IMG/VR virus record: IMGVR_UViG_3300010334_000030
Span: 1-64,000 of that record
From: a virus
Reading direction: 5' to 3' (one strand)
Length of the DNA stretch: 64,000 nt
The translations under genes were made by a program, and so were the position numbers. Under the pieces are notes generated by a model. It was not told the origin of the DNA. It was given only the letters and a program-made list of their open reading frames with translations, and made no database searches. Below, one piece after another: positions 51,764 to 59,317 of the stretch (the stretch's first letter is position 1; every line of letters begins with the position of its first letter).

Positions 51764-52802
51764 GTATCTCGTTTGTAAAATAGTTATCGAATCTTTTTAT
51801 CTTTTTGCCAGTAAATCTCAAATGAATTACCAGGTCATTTAAATCCCATTTTCTGTTTTTAGTTATATCATTCTCTTCTAAAAATTTTCCCCAATTAAAA
51901 ACAGTCTCACCCTTTGAAAGAAGATCCATTGATTTTTGGATTCCTGCTTTGTCCCAATCGTACCAATATCTTTTATTGTCTAGGTCAAATGGAAATCTGT
52001 TCTCAAGAGAGCAGAGTCCAGTTGAATTGCCCCACAACCAAGAATCCATAGGGCCTTCAAATATAGTAATAATGCTATTGAAATCTAAAAATCCTATTCC
52101 AAAAACATTTGAGATAGGATCGACCTCTCTAGCTTTCTCTAAAATTTCAGGATTTGTTTGTCTAAGTATTTTCTCATATATTCCACTGAGTTTGTATGTT
52201 AAATATTTAGATCCCCCCTTAACCGATTCCATGTTTCTAACTTGAAGACCAAGAATTTTATTGTCTGGGGTTAGATTAAAAAGGTATAGCTTCTCCCTTT
52301 TAGAATCCCAGGCAAATCTTGAATCTAGAGGCTGACATCTTCTTTGGATATAGTTGGAAATCTTTGAATCCTTTACATCTTGAAGTCCCAAAGTCTTCAT
52401 AAAGAAATCCCTAGGTATAACAATTTCATTTATATCATTCTCAAAGAAAACCCCAATATCAATTTTTCCGTAGATTGGTTTTCTCCTTGCGTGATTTTCC
52501 TCTATTATTTTTCTAATCTCCTCACGCTCCTCTCCACTTAATTTATTTTGGACGTGAAAATCTTTAAAGAAGTTAAGTGAATCTTTGAATATACCACATC
52601 CGCCATTATAACATTTATAAGATAGGGTATCTAAATAAAAGTTCCCCCTTTTCTTCTTAGGATCTTTTACAGAATCCCCACAGTAAGGACAGCAAAAATT
52701 CAGTCTATTACCTCCTTTGTAAACCCTTTGCCTAGCAGGATCTCCAGGGAATTCCTTAGAAAGGACTGAATTAACTAACTCTTCTATTCTAGATAAATCC
52801 AT
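51738..52802 (-). CDS. DNA primase, T4 gp61-like
   Basis: 354 residues (T4 gp61 about 342). The N-terminal zinc-binding domain shows FCCPYCGDS (Cys38-x2-Cys41) and KCYNGGC (Cys64-x4-Cys69). The TOPRIM catalytic core has ITIFEGPMDSWLWG with its Glu/Asp and WYDWDKAGIQKS with the DxD. It makes RNA primers for the lagging strand with a gp41-type helicase, not seen here. It lies downstream of gene 32, with a terminator between them. Confidence 0.9.
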   Translation of the reverse strand: MDLSRIEELVNSVLSKEFPGDPARQRVYKGGNRLNFCCPYCGDSVKDPKKKRGNFYLDTLSYKCYNGGCGIFKDSLNFFKDFHVQNKLSGEEREEIRKIIEENHARRKPIYGKIDIGVFFENDINEIVIPRDFFMKTLGLQDVKDSKISNYIQRRCQPLDSRFAWDSKREKLYLFNLTPDNKILGLQVRNMESVKGGSKYLTYKLSGIYEKILRQTNPEILEKAREVDPISNVFGIGFLDFNSIITIFEGPMDSWLWGNSTGLCSLENRFPFDLDNKRYWYDWDKAGIQKSMDLLSKGETVFNWGKFLEENDITKNRKWDLNDLVIHLRFTGKKIKRFDNYFTNEILDLRYFIN

Positions 52803-52810
52803 AAAAAATT

Positions 52811-52839
52811 AAAAAAGGGACAGTCCTTGGAACTGTCCC
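52811..52839 (-). terminator. rho-independent terminator of gene 32
   Basis: An 8-bp stem GGGACAGT / ACTGTCCC with a 7-nt loop (52817-52839), followed on the minus strand by T6. It separates gene 32 from primase, allowing separate and abundant gp32 synthesis. Confidence 0.9.
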
Positions 52840-52855
52840 ATTAGGTGTTTGTTTA

Positions 52856-53809
52856 TTAAAGATCGCTGTAAAGATCTTCTAATGAAGATAATGAAGAGCC
52901 TTTTGTAGATTCCTCTTTTTTCGGAGCTGATGGTGCTTTAGTGTTGCTTACCACGTCTGAATAAATTTCAGAACTTGGCGAGCTTTCTCTTTTAGCAGGC
53001 TCGCTGTATGAGCTAGAAGAATTTGAAACTGATCCAACTATTTCGTTAACGATTCTAGCTTCTGGAACTGTGTTTCTAATAACACTCATAACCTTTTCGG
53101 TTAATTCATCATCCCAATCTTTATAATCAAAAGATGATAAGTTTTGGGGAGCAGATTTAAGATACTCCAAAATTGTGTTCATGTCATCTTGGGATTTCTT
53201 CATCTGAGTACCGCTGATTTTAATCGGGGTTCTTTCTCCGACGAAAGAGCAAAGATCGTAGTTGTTCCACTCGCCTACTTTTCTAGTATGAACTGCAAAT
53301 TCTCTTCCTTCAAAAAGATCGAAAGGATTACACTTTTCTCCATACTCTGGTTGAAGTTGTGCTTCAATAAGATCGTTCAACTTTTTACCAAATTTGAAGA
53401 TCATAATCTTTCCTTCTAGTTCTGGCTTGTTTTTGTCCTGAACGATTTGAACCAATGAATAGTAATCCTCTTTCCTAGAAAACTGCTTAGCAAGCTCCTG
53501 ATCAGCTGCAGAATGAGAATTCTTAAGCTTCCAGAAAAGATCTTTTAAAATTGACTTCTTACCAACTGTTGAAGGACAGTCAGCAGAAAAACTGTTTCCA
53601 GAAACTGGATCCTTTAAGTAAACGTAGTACTTGTGGATTTTTGATTTAGCCGGATTGATTGGATTTGGAATAAATCTAATTAAAGATTTGTAAACTCCGT
53701 CCTTTCCGTCTTCTGGATAAGGTTTGTAAAATTCTAAATCTCCTGATTTGTTTGATGCGCTCTTAGTTACTAAAGAGTCTGCGTCGAGGTTGAAAATGTC
53801 TAAACTCAT
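52856..53809 (-). CDS. single-stranded DNA-binding protein, T4 gp32-like
   Basis: 317 residues from the ATG at 53809 (MSLDIFNLDADSLV). I chose it over an upstream ATG whose extra 27 residues are a Lys/Asn-rich translation of the A-rich leader. The OB-fold core contains KSLIRFIPNPIN, SKIHKYYVYLKDPVSGN, CPSTVGKKS and the aromatic/charged strands of gp32, with a zinc-type loop (C-NPFDLF, near FEGREFAVH) less clearly conserved. The C-terminal tail is acidic (SSLSSLEDLYSDL), as in gp32, for contacts with other replisome proteins. Slightly longer than T4 gp32 (301). Confidence 0.88.
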   Translation of the reverse strand: MSLDIFNLDADSLVTKSASNKSGDLEFYKPYPEDGKDGVYKSLIRFIPNPINPAKSKIHKYYVYLKDPVSGNSFSADCPSTVGKKSILKDLFWKLKNSHSAADQELAKQFSRKEDYYSLVQIVQDKNKPELEGKIMIFKFGKKLNDLIEAQLQPEYGEKCNPFDLFEGREFAVHTRKVGEWNNYDLCSFVGERTPIKISGTQMKKSQDDMNTILEYLKSAPQNLSSFDYKDWDDELTEKVMSVIRNTVPEARIVNEIVGSVSNSSSSYSEPAKRESSPSSEIYSDVVSNTKAPSAPKKEESTKGSSLSSLEDLYSDL

Positions 53810-53813
53810 AAAA

Positions 53814-53850
53814 TTTACTTTTGTTTTTTTACTTTTTGTTTTACTTTTGT
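53814..53850 (-). promoter_or_regulatory. A-rich repeated leader, possible gp32 autoregulatory operator
   Basis: Immediately upstream of the gp32 start the mRNA carries three copies of ACAAAAGTAAA (one has an extra A), an unstructured, A-rich single-stranded tract. In T4, gp32 represses its own translation by binding such a tract at its start site. The repeat here is visible in sequence; the regulation is inferred. Confidence 0.5.
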
Positions 53851-53882
53851 TTCCTTTATTATTTACTAAGTTATATTTTTGT

Positions 53883-54086
53883 TCAATCAATGTGTTCTAA
53901 ACTCTTGGACATAGCACAGGAATTGCAACTTACCCTTTTGGATATTTCTTTTTTGCAAAAAGACGTTGAGAATACTGATGATTCGATTTCCTCCGTAGAT
54001 CTGGGATGATCTTGATTGTTAGTGCGGGATTGGGTAGAGGAGGTGTTAGTTGAGAATTGGTTCAAGTTTTGCTTCAAGTTTTCCAT
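53883..54086 (-). CDS. possible small Cys-containing protein
   Basis: A 67-residue frame whose start overlaps the RuvC-like gene by 41 nt (MENLKQNLNQFSTNTSSTQS ... FCKKEISKRVSCNSCAMSKS). It has an A-rich leader (AAAGAAATTAATG) and uses the gap before gene 32. The composition is unusual and no family is recognised, so it may be non-coding; the overlapping plus-strand frame is less convincing still. Confidence 0.4.
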   Translation of the reverse strand: MENLKQNLNQFSTNTSSTQSRTNNQDHPRSTEEIESSVFSTSFCKKEISKRVSCNSCAMSKSLEHID

Positions 54087-54762
54087 TAATTTCTTTTAAT
54101 TGATTTTTTAAATACAAGTTTATCCAGGTTGCGTCCACAATGTCGTCAATAGGTTTATTTATAGCCTTAGCTGGTGTTATCCACTCAGATTTATTGACTT
54201 CTAATATACTAGTAAATTTCTCTAAATTTGTTTCAGTGTCTTTTAAATTGCAAAGAGTCTCATAAAGTTCATCTTTCTTTGCATTCCCCTTAAGGGCATA
54301 TTTTTTAATAGCGGTGGGAGAAAAAACATAAAAATTTTCAACGCCTACCCTATTAATTATCTTTTCTCTTAGAAGAGCAGTAGCCATCGAAATGTCGATT
54401 AAAGAATTTCCGTTTGATGAAAAGCTAAGTCCTTCCATTGCCACTGAAAATTCACAGTCTCCCATAACTTCTAATATGCTGCTCCAGAAGGATTCTACTA
54501 TATCTAAGAAATAAACTATCTTAATTCTTTCCCTTCCTGTGTAGTCTTCAGGAAGTTCTTTTTTATCAAGAAAATAAATATTAAAATCATCTTCAGAATC
54601 AAGAACAGAAAAAGGCTTCTTTGAATTTTTTAAATGTGACTCTGCAGATCTATCAGATCTTGTTAAAGATCCCCAAATGTATTTTCCATCCTTAAAACAG
54701 CAAAAAGCCGGAGAATTTATGGAGAAATCTATGCCTACTGTATTTTGATAAGTGCTTAACAT
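54046..54762 (-). CDS. RuvC-like RNase H-fold nuclease (Holliday-junction resolvase candidate)
   Basis: 238 residues. Catalytic acids of the RuvC/RNase H fold are visible: NTVGIDFSINSPAF (Asp on the first strand), VAMEGLSFSSNG (Glu after the fourth strand), and DDIVDATWINLYL (two Asp in the last helix). The segment PTAIKKYALKGNAKKDEL matches the 'xxVKK...G...K' connection seen in RuvC. It could resolve recombination intermediates and branched DNA before packaging, a role T4 gives to a different enzyme, gp49. It is upstream of gene 32. Confidence 0.8.
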   Translation of the reverse strand: MLSTYQNTVGIDFSINSPAFCCFKDGKYIWGSLTRSDRSAESHLKNSKKPFSVLDSEDDFNIYFLDKKELPEDYTGRERIKIVYFLDIVESFWSSILEVMGDCEFSVAMEGLSFSSNGNSLIDISMATALLREKIINRVGVENFYVFSPTAIKKYALKGNAKKDELYETLCNLKDTETNLEKFTSILEVNKSEWITPAKAINKPIDDIVDATWINLYLKNQLKEINGKLEAKLEPILN

Positions 54763-55113
54763 TTAAAGGGGTTTACTCAGTATAAATCTGATTGTAAAAG
54801 GATCGTCATGGCCAAATCTCCAAGATAACATTGGGTCACCTATAAGAGATTTCATTCTTTCTGTTATGGCATCTACAAGATAAGAAATTCTGGATGGCAT
54901 CTCCTCATGGGGTGGGCTATAGCTAACAATAAACATGAGATCAGTCTGAGCCTCAATATCATCTATATTAAGACCTTCCCCTATATGACTAAATGTCGAA
55001 GCTATTCTACTATAATTATTTCTTATAAAAAGCCCGAGCTTATTTTCGTCAGGTGATTGCTGTTTACCCATAGAAAAAAAATCAAATTCCCTGAGATGTT
55101 CCATTTTATTCAT
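54763..55113 (-). CDS. hypothetical protein
   Basis: A 116-residue alpha/beta protein (MNKMEHLREFDFFSMGKQQS ... GLNIDDIEAQTDLMFIVSYS ... RFGHDDPFTIRFILSKPL). Its start overlaps the stop of the upstream gene by one base (TAATG). No family is recognised. The pattern of a short conserved domain next to virion genes may indicate a baseplate protein. Confidence 0.7.
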   Translation of the reverse strand: MNKMEHLREFDFFSMGKQQSPDENKLGLFIRNNYSRIASTFSHIGEGLNIDDIEAQTDLMFIVSYSPPHEEMPSRISYLVDAITERMKSLIGDPMLSWRFGHDDPFTIRFILSKPL

Positions 55114-55343
55114 TACATTGAGGGATTTACTATTTGGCCATATTCGCCAACGTATCCGTAAGTTTTAGAAAGTTTTTCGAAACACTTTTTCATTTGCTCT
55201 TCCGTCATGCACTCCACTATATCATTCAAAACTCTTTGGTCATTACCTGCTGCAGCAACCAAAAGATTTTTCATCTGTACTTTTTGATCCCCAAAAGGCT
55301 GGGAGTACTTCATTTCGTTTATTTTTTCGCTAAAAGTTCTCAT
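55113..55343 (-). CDS. small hypothetical protein
   Basis: A 76-residue helical protein (MRTFSEKINEMKYSQPFGDQ ... CMTEEQMKKCFEKLSKTYG). The N-terminus slightly resembles the capsid-targeting pattern, but INE is followed by Met. A GATATATA box is 21 nt upstream. No family is recognised. Confidence 0.7.
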   Translation of the reverse strand: MRTFSEKINEMKYSQPFGDQKVQMKNLLVAAAGNDQRVLNDIVECMTEEQMKKCFEKLSKTYGYVGEYGQIVNPSM

Positions 55344-55364
55344 GTTTTTAGTTTTTATTTATTC

Positions 55365-55372
55365 TATATATC
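55365..55372 (-). promoter_or_regulatory. putative GATATATA late-type promoter box
   Basis: GATATATAGAATAAATAAAAAC on the minus strand (flank almost identical to the site at 6056), immediately after the stop codon of the upstream gene and 21 nt before the ATG at 55343. Confidence 0.55.
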
Positions 55373-55921
55373 TTATTTGGATTCAAGAACTATGTCTATA
55401 TAGTTACATTTAAACCCAACACTAAAGGATTGAGGTGTGGCATTATTATTAGAATAATTTAGATCCATATTAGAAAAGCTTGAGAAGATAACCTCTAAAA
55501 AGGTCACTGAAACTACTACATTACCCTCATTGTCCATTATTCTAAGCGGAAGAGCTGGGATTCTGACCTGTGGATTTTCAAAGTTCAAAAAGTCCAACAC
55601 GGTATCTAGCATTATGAAATAATTGATAAAACCATCAGTGTTTTTAAAATTTATGGTGAAATCCTTTGAGAAAAGATCCTGTATAGGTGTTGAGCTTTTG
55701 TAGCTAATTCTCTTCCCAAATTGTCTTATCTGCTCAACTGAATCTATAGCCATCCCAGGGACACCTATTGACTGTATAGTGCTGTTTACGTATTGCTGAA
55801 CGCTATCAAATGGAATAGGTTGTTTTTTAATATATTTCTCATATTTGGAAACAACTCTTTCACTAAAGAATCCTTTAGGAAAATTGAAATAAAAACTATT
55901 TAATCTGGGATTTAGTATCAT
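55373..55921 (-). CDS. structural protein, possibly tail-tube/baseplate related
   Basis: 182 residues. The sequence is beta-rich with a pattern of strands (KDFTINFKNTDGFINYFIML, LRIMDNEGNVVVSVTFLEVI, FSVGFKCNYIDIVLES) that resembles tail-tube-like domains such as T4 gp19/gp54, but I cannot claim homology by eye. It lies 3 nt downstream of the large structural gene 55925-58168. Confidence 0.65.
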   Translation of the reverse strand: MILNPRLNSFYFNFPKGFFSERVVSKYEKYIKKQPIPFDSVQQYVNSTIQSIGVPGMAIDSVEQIRQFGKRISYKSSTPIQDLFSKDFTINFKNTDGFINYFIMLDTVLDFLNFENPQVRIPALPLRIMDNEGNVVVSVTFLEVIFSSFSNMDLNYSNNNATPQSFSVGFKCNYIDIVLESK

Positions 55922-55924
55922 CTA

Positions 55925-58168
55925 TTAAACTTCTTCATTTGGTATAGCAGTTACACTTCCACCTTTGGTGTATGCTGTTACTGTGGGAGGAACGTATGCT
56001 GGTTTTATTGTTTGTATAATGGGTTTAGGGGGTTTAACCACTATCGGTTCAATCATTCCTGCCGAATTAACTCCAGTTCCAATTTTTTCGTAAATAACTA
56101 TAGGATCAGGAGCCTTCCCTGTTTGGGTCTGTGTTGCAGATTGTTTAATCGTTATTGTTGATCCCGCGCTATTTGAAACCTCCGTAAAATCGGTTGGATT
56201 TTCACTTAGGTACATTATATCTCCGGAGCTTCCTGTCTGTGAGGATCCAGTTGCTCCTTTATTAGAACTAGTTCCTGTCTGTTTAATAGTTATTAATTGT
56301 GGATTGGCTAAAGAGTTAGCTTCTTTAATAGCGTTAGTTGTTACCTCAGGATCTGAATCCCCGTGCTCTTTCCAGTAACCCCAATACATTACGCTGGCGC
56401 TCGAACTCTGCGCTACCGCGGACGATACGCTCGCTCCTGTCGCACCCGCAACTCCCATTAGATTTGTTCCTGCAGTTGCTCCTGTTGAATTTCCTCCTCC
56501 GCTGGTAATAAAAAATCTATCATCTGAAAATTGAATAATTTTAGCAGAATTAGATTCATCAACTTTAAAAGCCAGCTCCCCCATAGAAGGAACTGCTATA
56601 GTGGTATCTGAAAGTGATGGTATATAGCTCTTTTTCCCACTATCATCTATAAAAGAAATATAATAAGGGGAACTACTTAAATCCATTGCAACTGCATCTC
56701 CATCTGTTCCACCCTTAAGAAATTTAAATTTGTAATAATTATCAAAAGGTGAAATGGATATAGTCAATTTTCCATTCCCTAAAGCTAGATTCTGAGAAGA
56801 ACTTGAATCTTCGGTGAGAACACCATCCTGAAGAGCTAGATTACTCATAGAGGCAGTAACGTAGTATTGCTGGATGAAAACATTGGTAAATTTATAAACC
56901 TCTTTACTTTGCGGTGTATTAGATCCGCCAAGTTTTATCTGAGGTTGACTGAATATTCTATTGTAAATTTTTTGGATCTGAGGATATTTACTTAACTGTA
57001 TAGGTGTTATTGTCATCCCCCATTTTGCAGGATCGTCGGAGGTGTAGGTTGCAACTCTAACTGTTCTGGTTTGATCCTTGCTATTAACTAAAGACATTGT
57101 GTACCTTAGAACAAAAGCAGATGAATAGGCAGCATTTCTAACTATTGGTCTATAATAGCTAGGACTATCATAGGCTGTGGTTTGAACCGAATCAAATTTA
57201 GATGTCTCTATAAGAGCTGCTCCTATTTGTTCTAAAACTTCTATCTGATGATTTATATAGTAGCTGTTTCCTATTGAATTCTGGAAGAGTATAAAATCCT
57301 CTATAAAGCCATCGCTATCTGTAGCAAAGTACTCGAAGAATTGACCTTTATCAGACTCTTGTATAACAGCACCAATATTCCCAAATGGATCTTGCTCCTC
57401 GAGGGATAAAAGAGCAGCACGAGCACAGTTGTATCTAGCATATCCATCATAACTATCCGTGCTCTGTACCTGCCAAACAGATATTCTCATTGGAGCTCCA
57501 TAATAAAAACCATTACCGCTGCCACTTAATAAAGCTCCAAGTGATTGTGGTTGAAAAGCTGGAGCAGTTGACAGATAAGTGTCATTCATGCTCTTAAGAG
57601 ATGGTATTTTTATTTCAAAATACTTGTCATAAATATCAGCTCCAATTGTAACTGGATTCGGATTGAGCACATAATCTTGCTCAGTTCCCTTCTTTAAAAG
57701 GATCTGAGACATCGTAACATAGTCTGTATTAGCATCTTGATACTCAACACCTAGTATGATACCATCTATATTTTGAAGCACATATCCAGCTCTTAAATGG
57801 TATCTAATGCTATCATAAACAACACTAAGATTGTACTGGAAATTAACCGGCAGATTATCCGATTTAGTTAAATTTTCAGAGTAATCATTAAACGGAATAA
57901 TTAAATTCGAATCAAGGGTAACGAAAGAATTTTCAGATATCTTAACCACACTATTCTGTGGTGAATTCTGAGTTATAGAAAAGTTTGTTTTAGGGTTAAA
58001 TATCTGGATAGAATTTCCTCTAAATCCATTCACCAATTTATCATACCCAACTACATCTGTTCCGGTATTGGTGAAGTGAGCCTCTGGCGTGGGTGTAGAA
58101 GCATACATGTACTCCATAAGTAAATACGGAGTAAGTTGAACAAATTTAGAGGTTGTGCTATAAGACAT
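55925..58168 (-). CDS. large virion structural protein
   Basis: A 747-residue beta-rich protein, starting SYSTTSKFVQLTPYLLMEYM and with long soluble regions (GYVLQNIDGIILGVEY, KGQFFEYFATDSDGFIEDFI) and a Ser/Thr/Gly-rich portion from about residue 560 (GGGNSTGATAGTNLMGVAGA). The C-terminus is Pro-rich. No enzymatic motif or family is recognised. Size and context point to a baseplate or tail-associated protein. Confidence 0.7.
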   Translation of the reverse strand: MSYSTTSKFVQLTPYLLMEYMYASTPTPEAHFTNTGTDVVGYDKLVNGFRGNSIQIFNPKTNFSITQNSPQNSVVKISENSFVTLDSNLIIPFNDYSENLTKSDNLPVNFQYNLSVVYDSIRYHLRAGYVLQNIDGIILGVEYQDANTDYVTMSQILLKKGTEQDYVLNPNPVTIGADIYDKYFEIKIPSLKSMNDTYLSTAPAFQPQSLGALLSGSGNGFYYGAPMRISVWQVQSTDSYDGYARYNCARAALLSLEEQDPFGNIGAVIQESDKGQFFEYFATDSDGFIEDFILFQNSIGNSYYINHQIEVLEQIGAALIETSKFDSVQTTAYDSPSYYRPIVRNAAYSSAFVLRYTMSLVNSKDQTRTVRVATYTSDDPAKWGMTITPIQLSKYPQIQKIYNRIFSQPQIKLGGSNTPQSKEVYKFTNVFIQQYYVTASMSNLALQDGVLTEDSSSSQNLALGNGKLTISISPFDNYYKFKFLKGGTDGDAVAMDLSSSPYYISFIDDSGKKSYIPSLSDTTIAVPSMGELAFKVDESNSAKIIQFSDDRFFITSGGGNSTGATAGTNLMGVAGATGASVSSAVAQSSSASVMYWGYWKEHGDSDPEVTTNAIKEANSLANPQLITIKQTGTSSNKGATGSSQTGSSGDIMYLSENPTDFTEVSNSAGSTITIKQSATQTQTGKAPDPIVIYEKIGTGVNSAGMIEPIVVKPPKPIIQTIKPAYVPPTVTAYTKGGSVTAIPNEEV

Positions 58169-58184
58169 TCAGTTTTAATTATTT

Positions 58185-59018
58185 TCAGAATTGAAGCCAC
58201 TTTGGCGTATAATGAAGACCAATACCGAGTATAAGTCCTGTTTTTATTCCTGTTGAAGAACCTGCTATTCCATATCCAATGGTAAATCCTACGCCCCATT
58301 CTTTTCTAGCTTTCTTCATAATATCTCTGGTATCTGGATTATCGGTTATATCAAAAGAGTTTATGCTACTGAAAGTCATATTAGGATATGTTGTACTAAC
58401 ACGAGTCATAAGTCTTTTTGATTTAGGATCCCTATAAATTCCAGTTACTAGATCAATATTCTGCGACATGGACACCTCGGTATTTCCTGGATTAAGTTTA
58501 GCAAAAACTTCTGCAGTGTCCTTTTGATTTCTTGTAAATTCTATAACATAAGGGGTTTTACCAGTAAGAGAGAATTTATTATTACCCGGCAATTTTGGTT
58601 CGTATTTAAAGGTCAAAGATGTCCCTCCGCTAGTATCCTCGACTACACTACTTGCAATATTTCTAAAAGTGTCAACATATTGGGTAACCGTTTGAATAAC
58701 AGTTTTTGGTGTTGTTCCCTTTCCATTAGATTTAAGTTCAAGCTGATGTATTAGATCCTTTTCTTTCTGTGTTAATTCAGAAACCTTTCTTTCAAATGCG
58801 GATTTTTCGTATACAACTTTATCTTTACTTTTTGAAATTAATCTAACGCTATCCATTTCGGCTAAATAGTTGTTATGCTCCCTTTTTGCTTCAGCTTCTG
58901 CCGATGATGTTGCTTTACACTGTCTTAGCAGCAGCATAATTAAAATCGCTATAGCAATTATTAAGAAGAGCCTGCTAGATAGAAATTTAATGGTTCCTTC
59001 TTCGTTTTTATAAGTCAT
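58185..59018 (-). CDS. membrane-anchored envelope protein, spanin-like candidate
   Basis: 277 residues. There is one transmembrane helix near the N-terminus (SSRLFLIIAIAILIMLLL, about 14-31), then a coiled coil (EAEAKREHNNYLAEMDSVRL ... FERKVSELTQKEKDLIHQLE), a beta-rich periplasmic region, and a C-terminal end (GVGFTIGYGIAG ... GLILGIGLHYTPKWLQF) ending in aromatic Phe, like the beta-signal of outer-membrane proteins. This arrangement could link inner and outer membranes, as spanins do during lysis. Otherwise it is unknown. Its start overlaps the coiled-coil gene upstream by 11 nt. Confidence 0.7.
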   Translation of the reverse strand: MTYKNEEGTIKFLSSRLFLIIAIAILIMLLLRQCKATSSAEAEAKREHNNYLAEMDSVRLISKSKDKVVYEKSAFERKVSELTQKEKDLIHQLELKSNGKGTTPKTVIQTVTQYVDTFRNIASSVVEDTSGGTSLTFKYEPKLPGNNKFSLTGKTPYVIEFTRNQKDTAEVFAKLNPGNTEVSMSQNIDLVTGIYRDPKSKRLMTRVSTTYPNMTFSSINSFDITDNPDTRDIMKKARKEWGVGFTIGYGIAGSSTGIKTGLILGIGLHYTPKWLQF

Positions 59019-59271
59019 TTTGTATCAATTTTTTTTGGCTCCAACACAAACTCATCGGATCTATTTGGCCTTCACCATATTTTTTATTTAGTGCTTCCAT
59101 GAATCTTGACTCCTCTTCTCTGCAAGCTTCGAGATCTTGGATAAGCTCAGATGATCTTTCTTCTAGGTTTTTTATTTCACTTTCTACCTTCACTATTTCA
59201 TTGTGAAGATTTATATAATTACTAGAAAATCTGAGGATCTCTTTCTTTTCTTTTTTTGTTAGATTTATCAT
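59008..59271 (-). CDS. small coiled-coil protein
   Basis: An 87-residue protein predicted almost entirely as a coiled coil (HNEIVKVESEIKNLEERSSE LIQDLEACREEE, read in parts), ending GQIDPMSLCWSQKKLIQND. It is coupled to the membrane-anchored gene, suggesting they act together. Function unknown. Confidence 0.7.
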   Translation of the reverse strand: MINLTKKEKKEILRFSSNYINLHNEIVKVESEIKNLEERSSELIQDLEACREEESRFMEALNKKYGEGQIDPMSLCWSQKKLIQNDL

Positions 59272-59317
59272 ATTTATCTCTTTTTTGTTTATTGTCTATT
59301 TTTTATTCTTATTCCCA

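Noticed and set aside
53821-54009. 62-residue plus-strand frame upstream of gene 32
   Set aside because: Begins with a Phe/Leu/Tyr run that is the reverse of the A-rich gp32 leader; no leader of its own and contrary strand.
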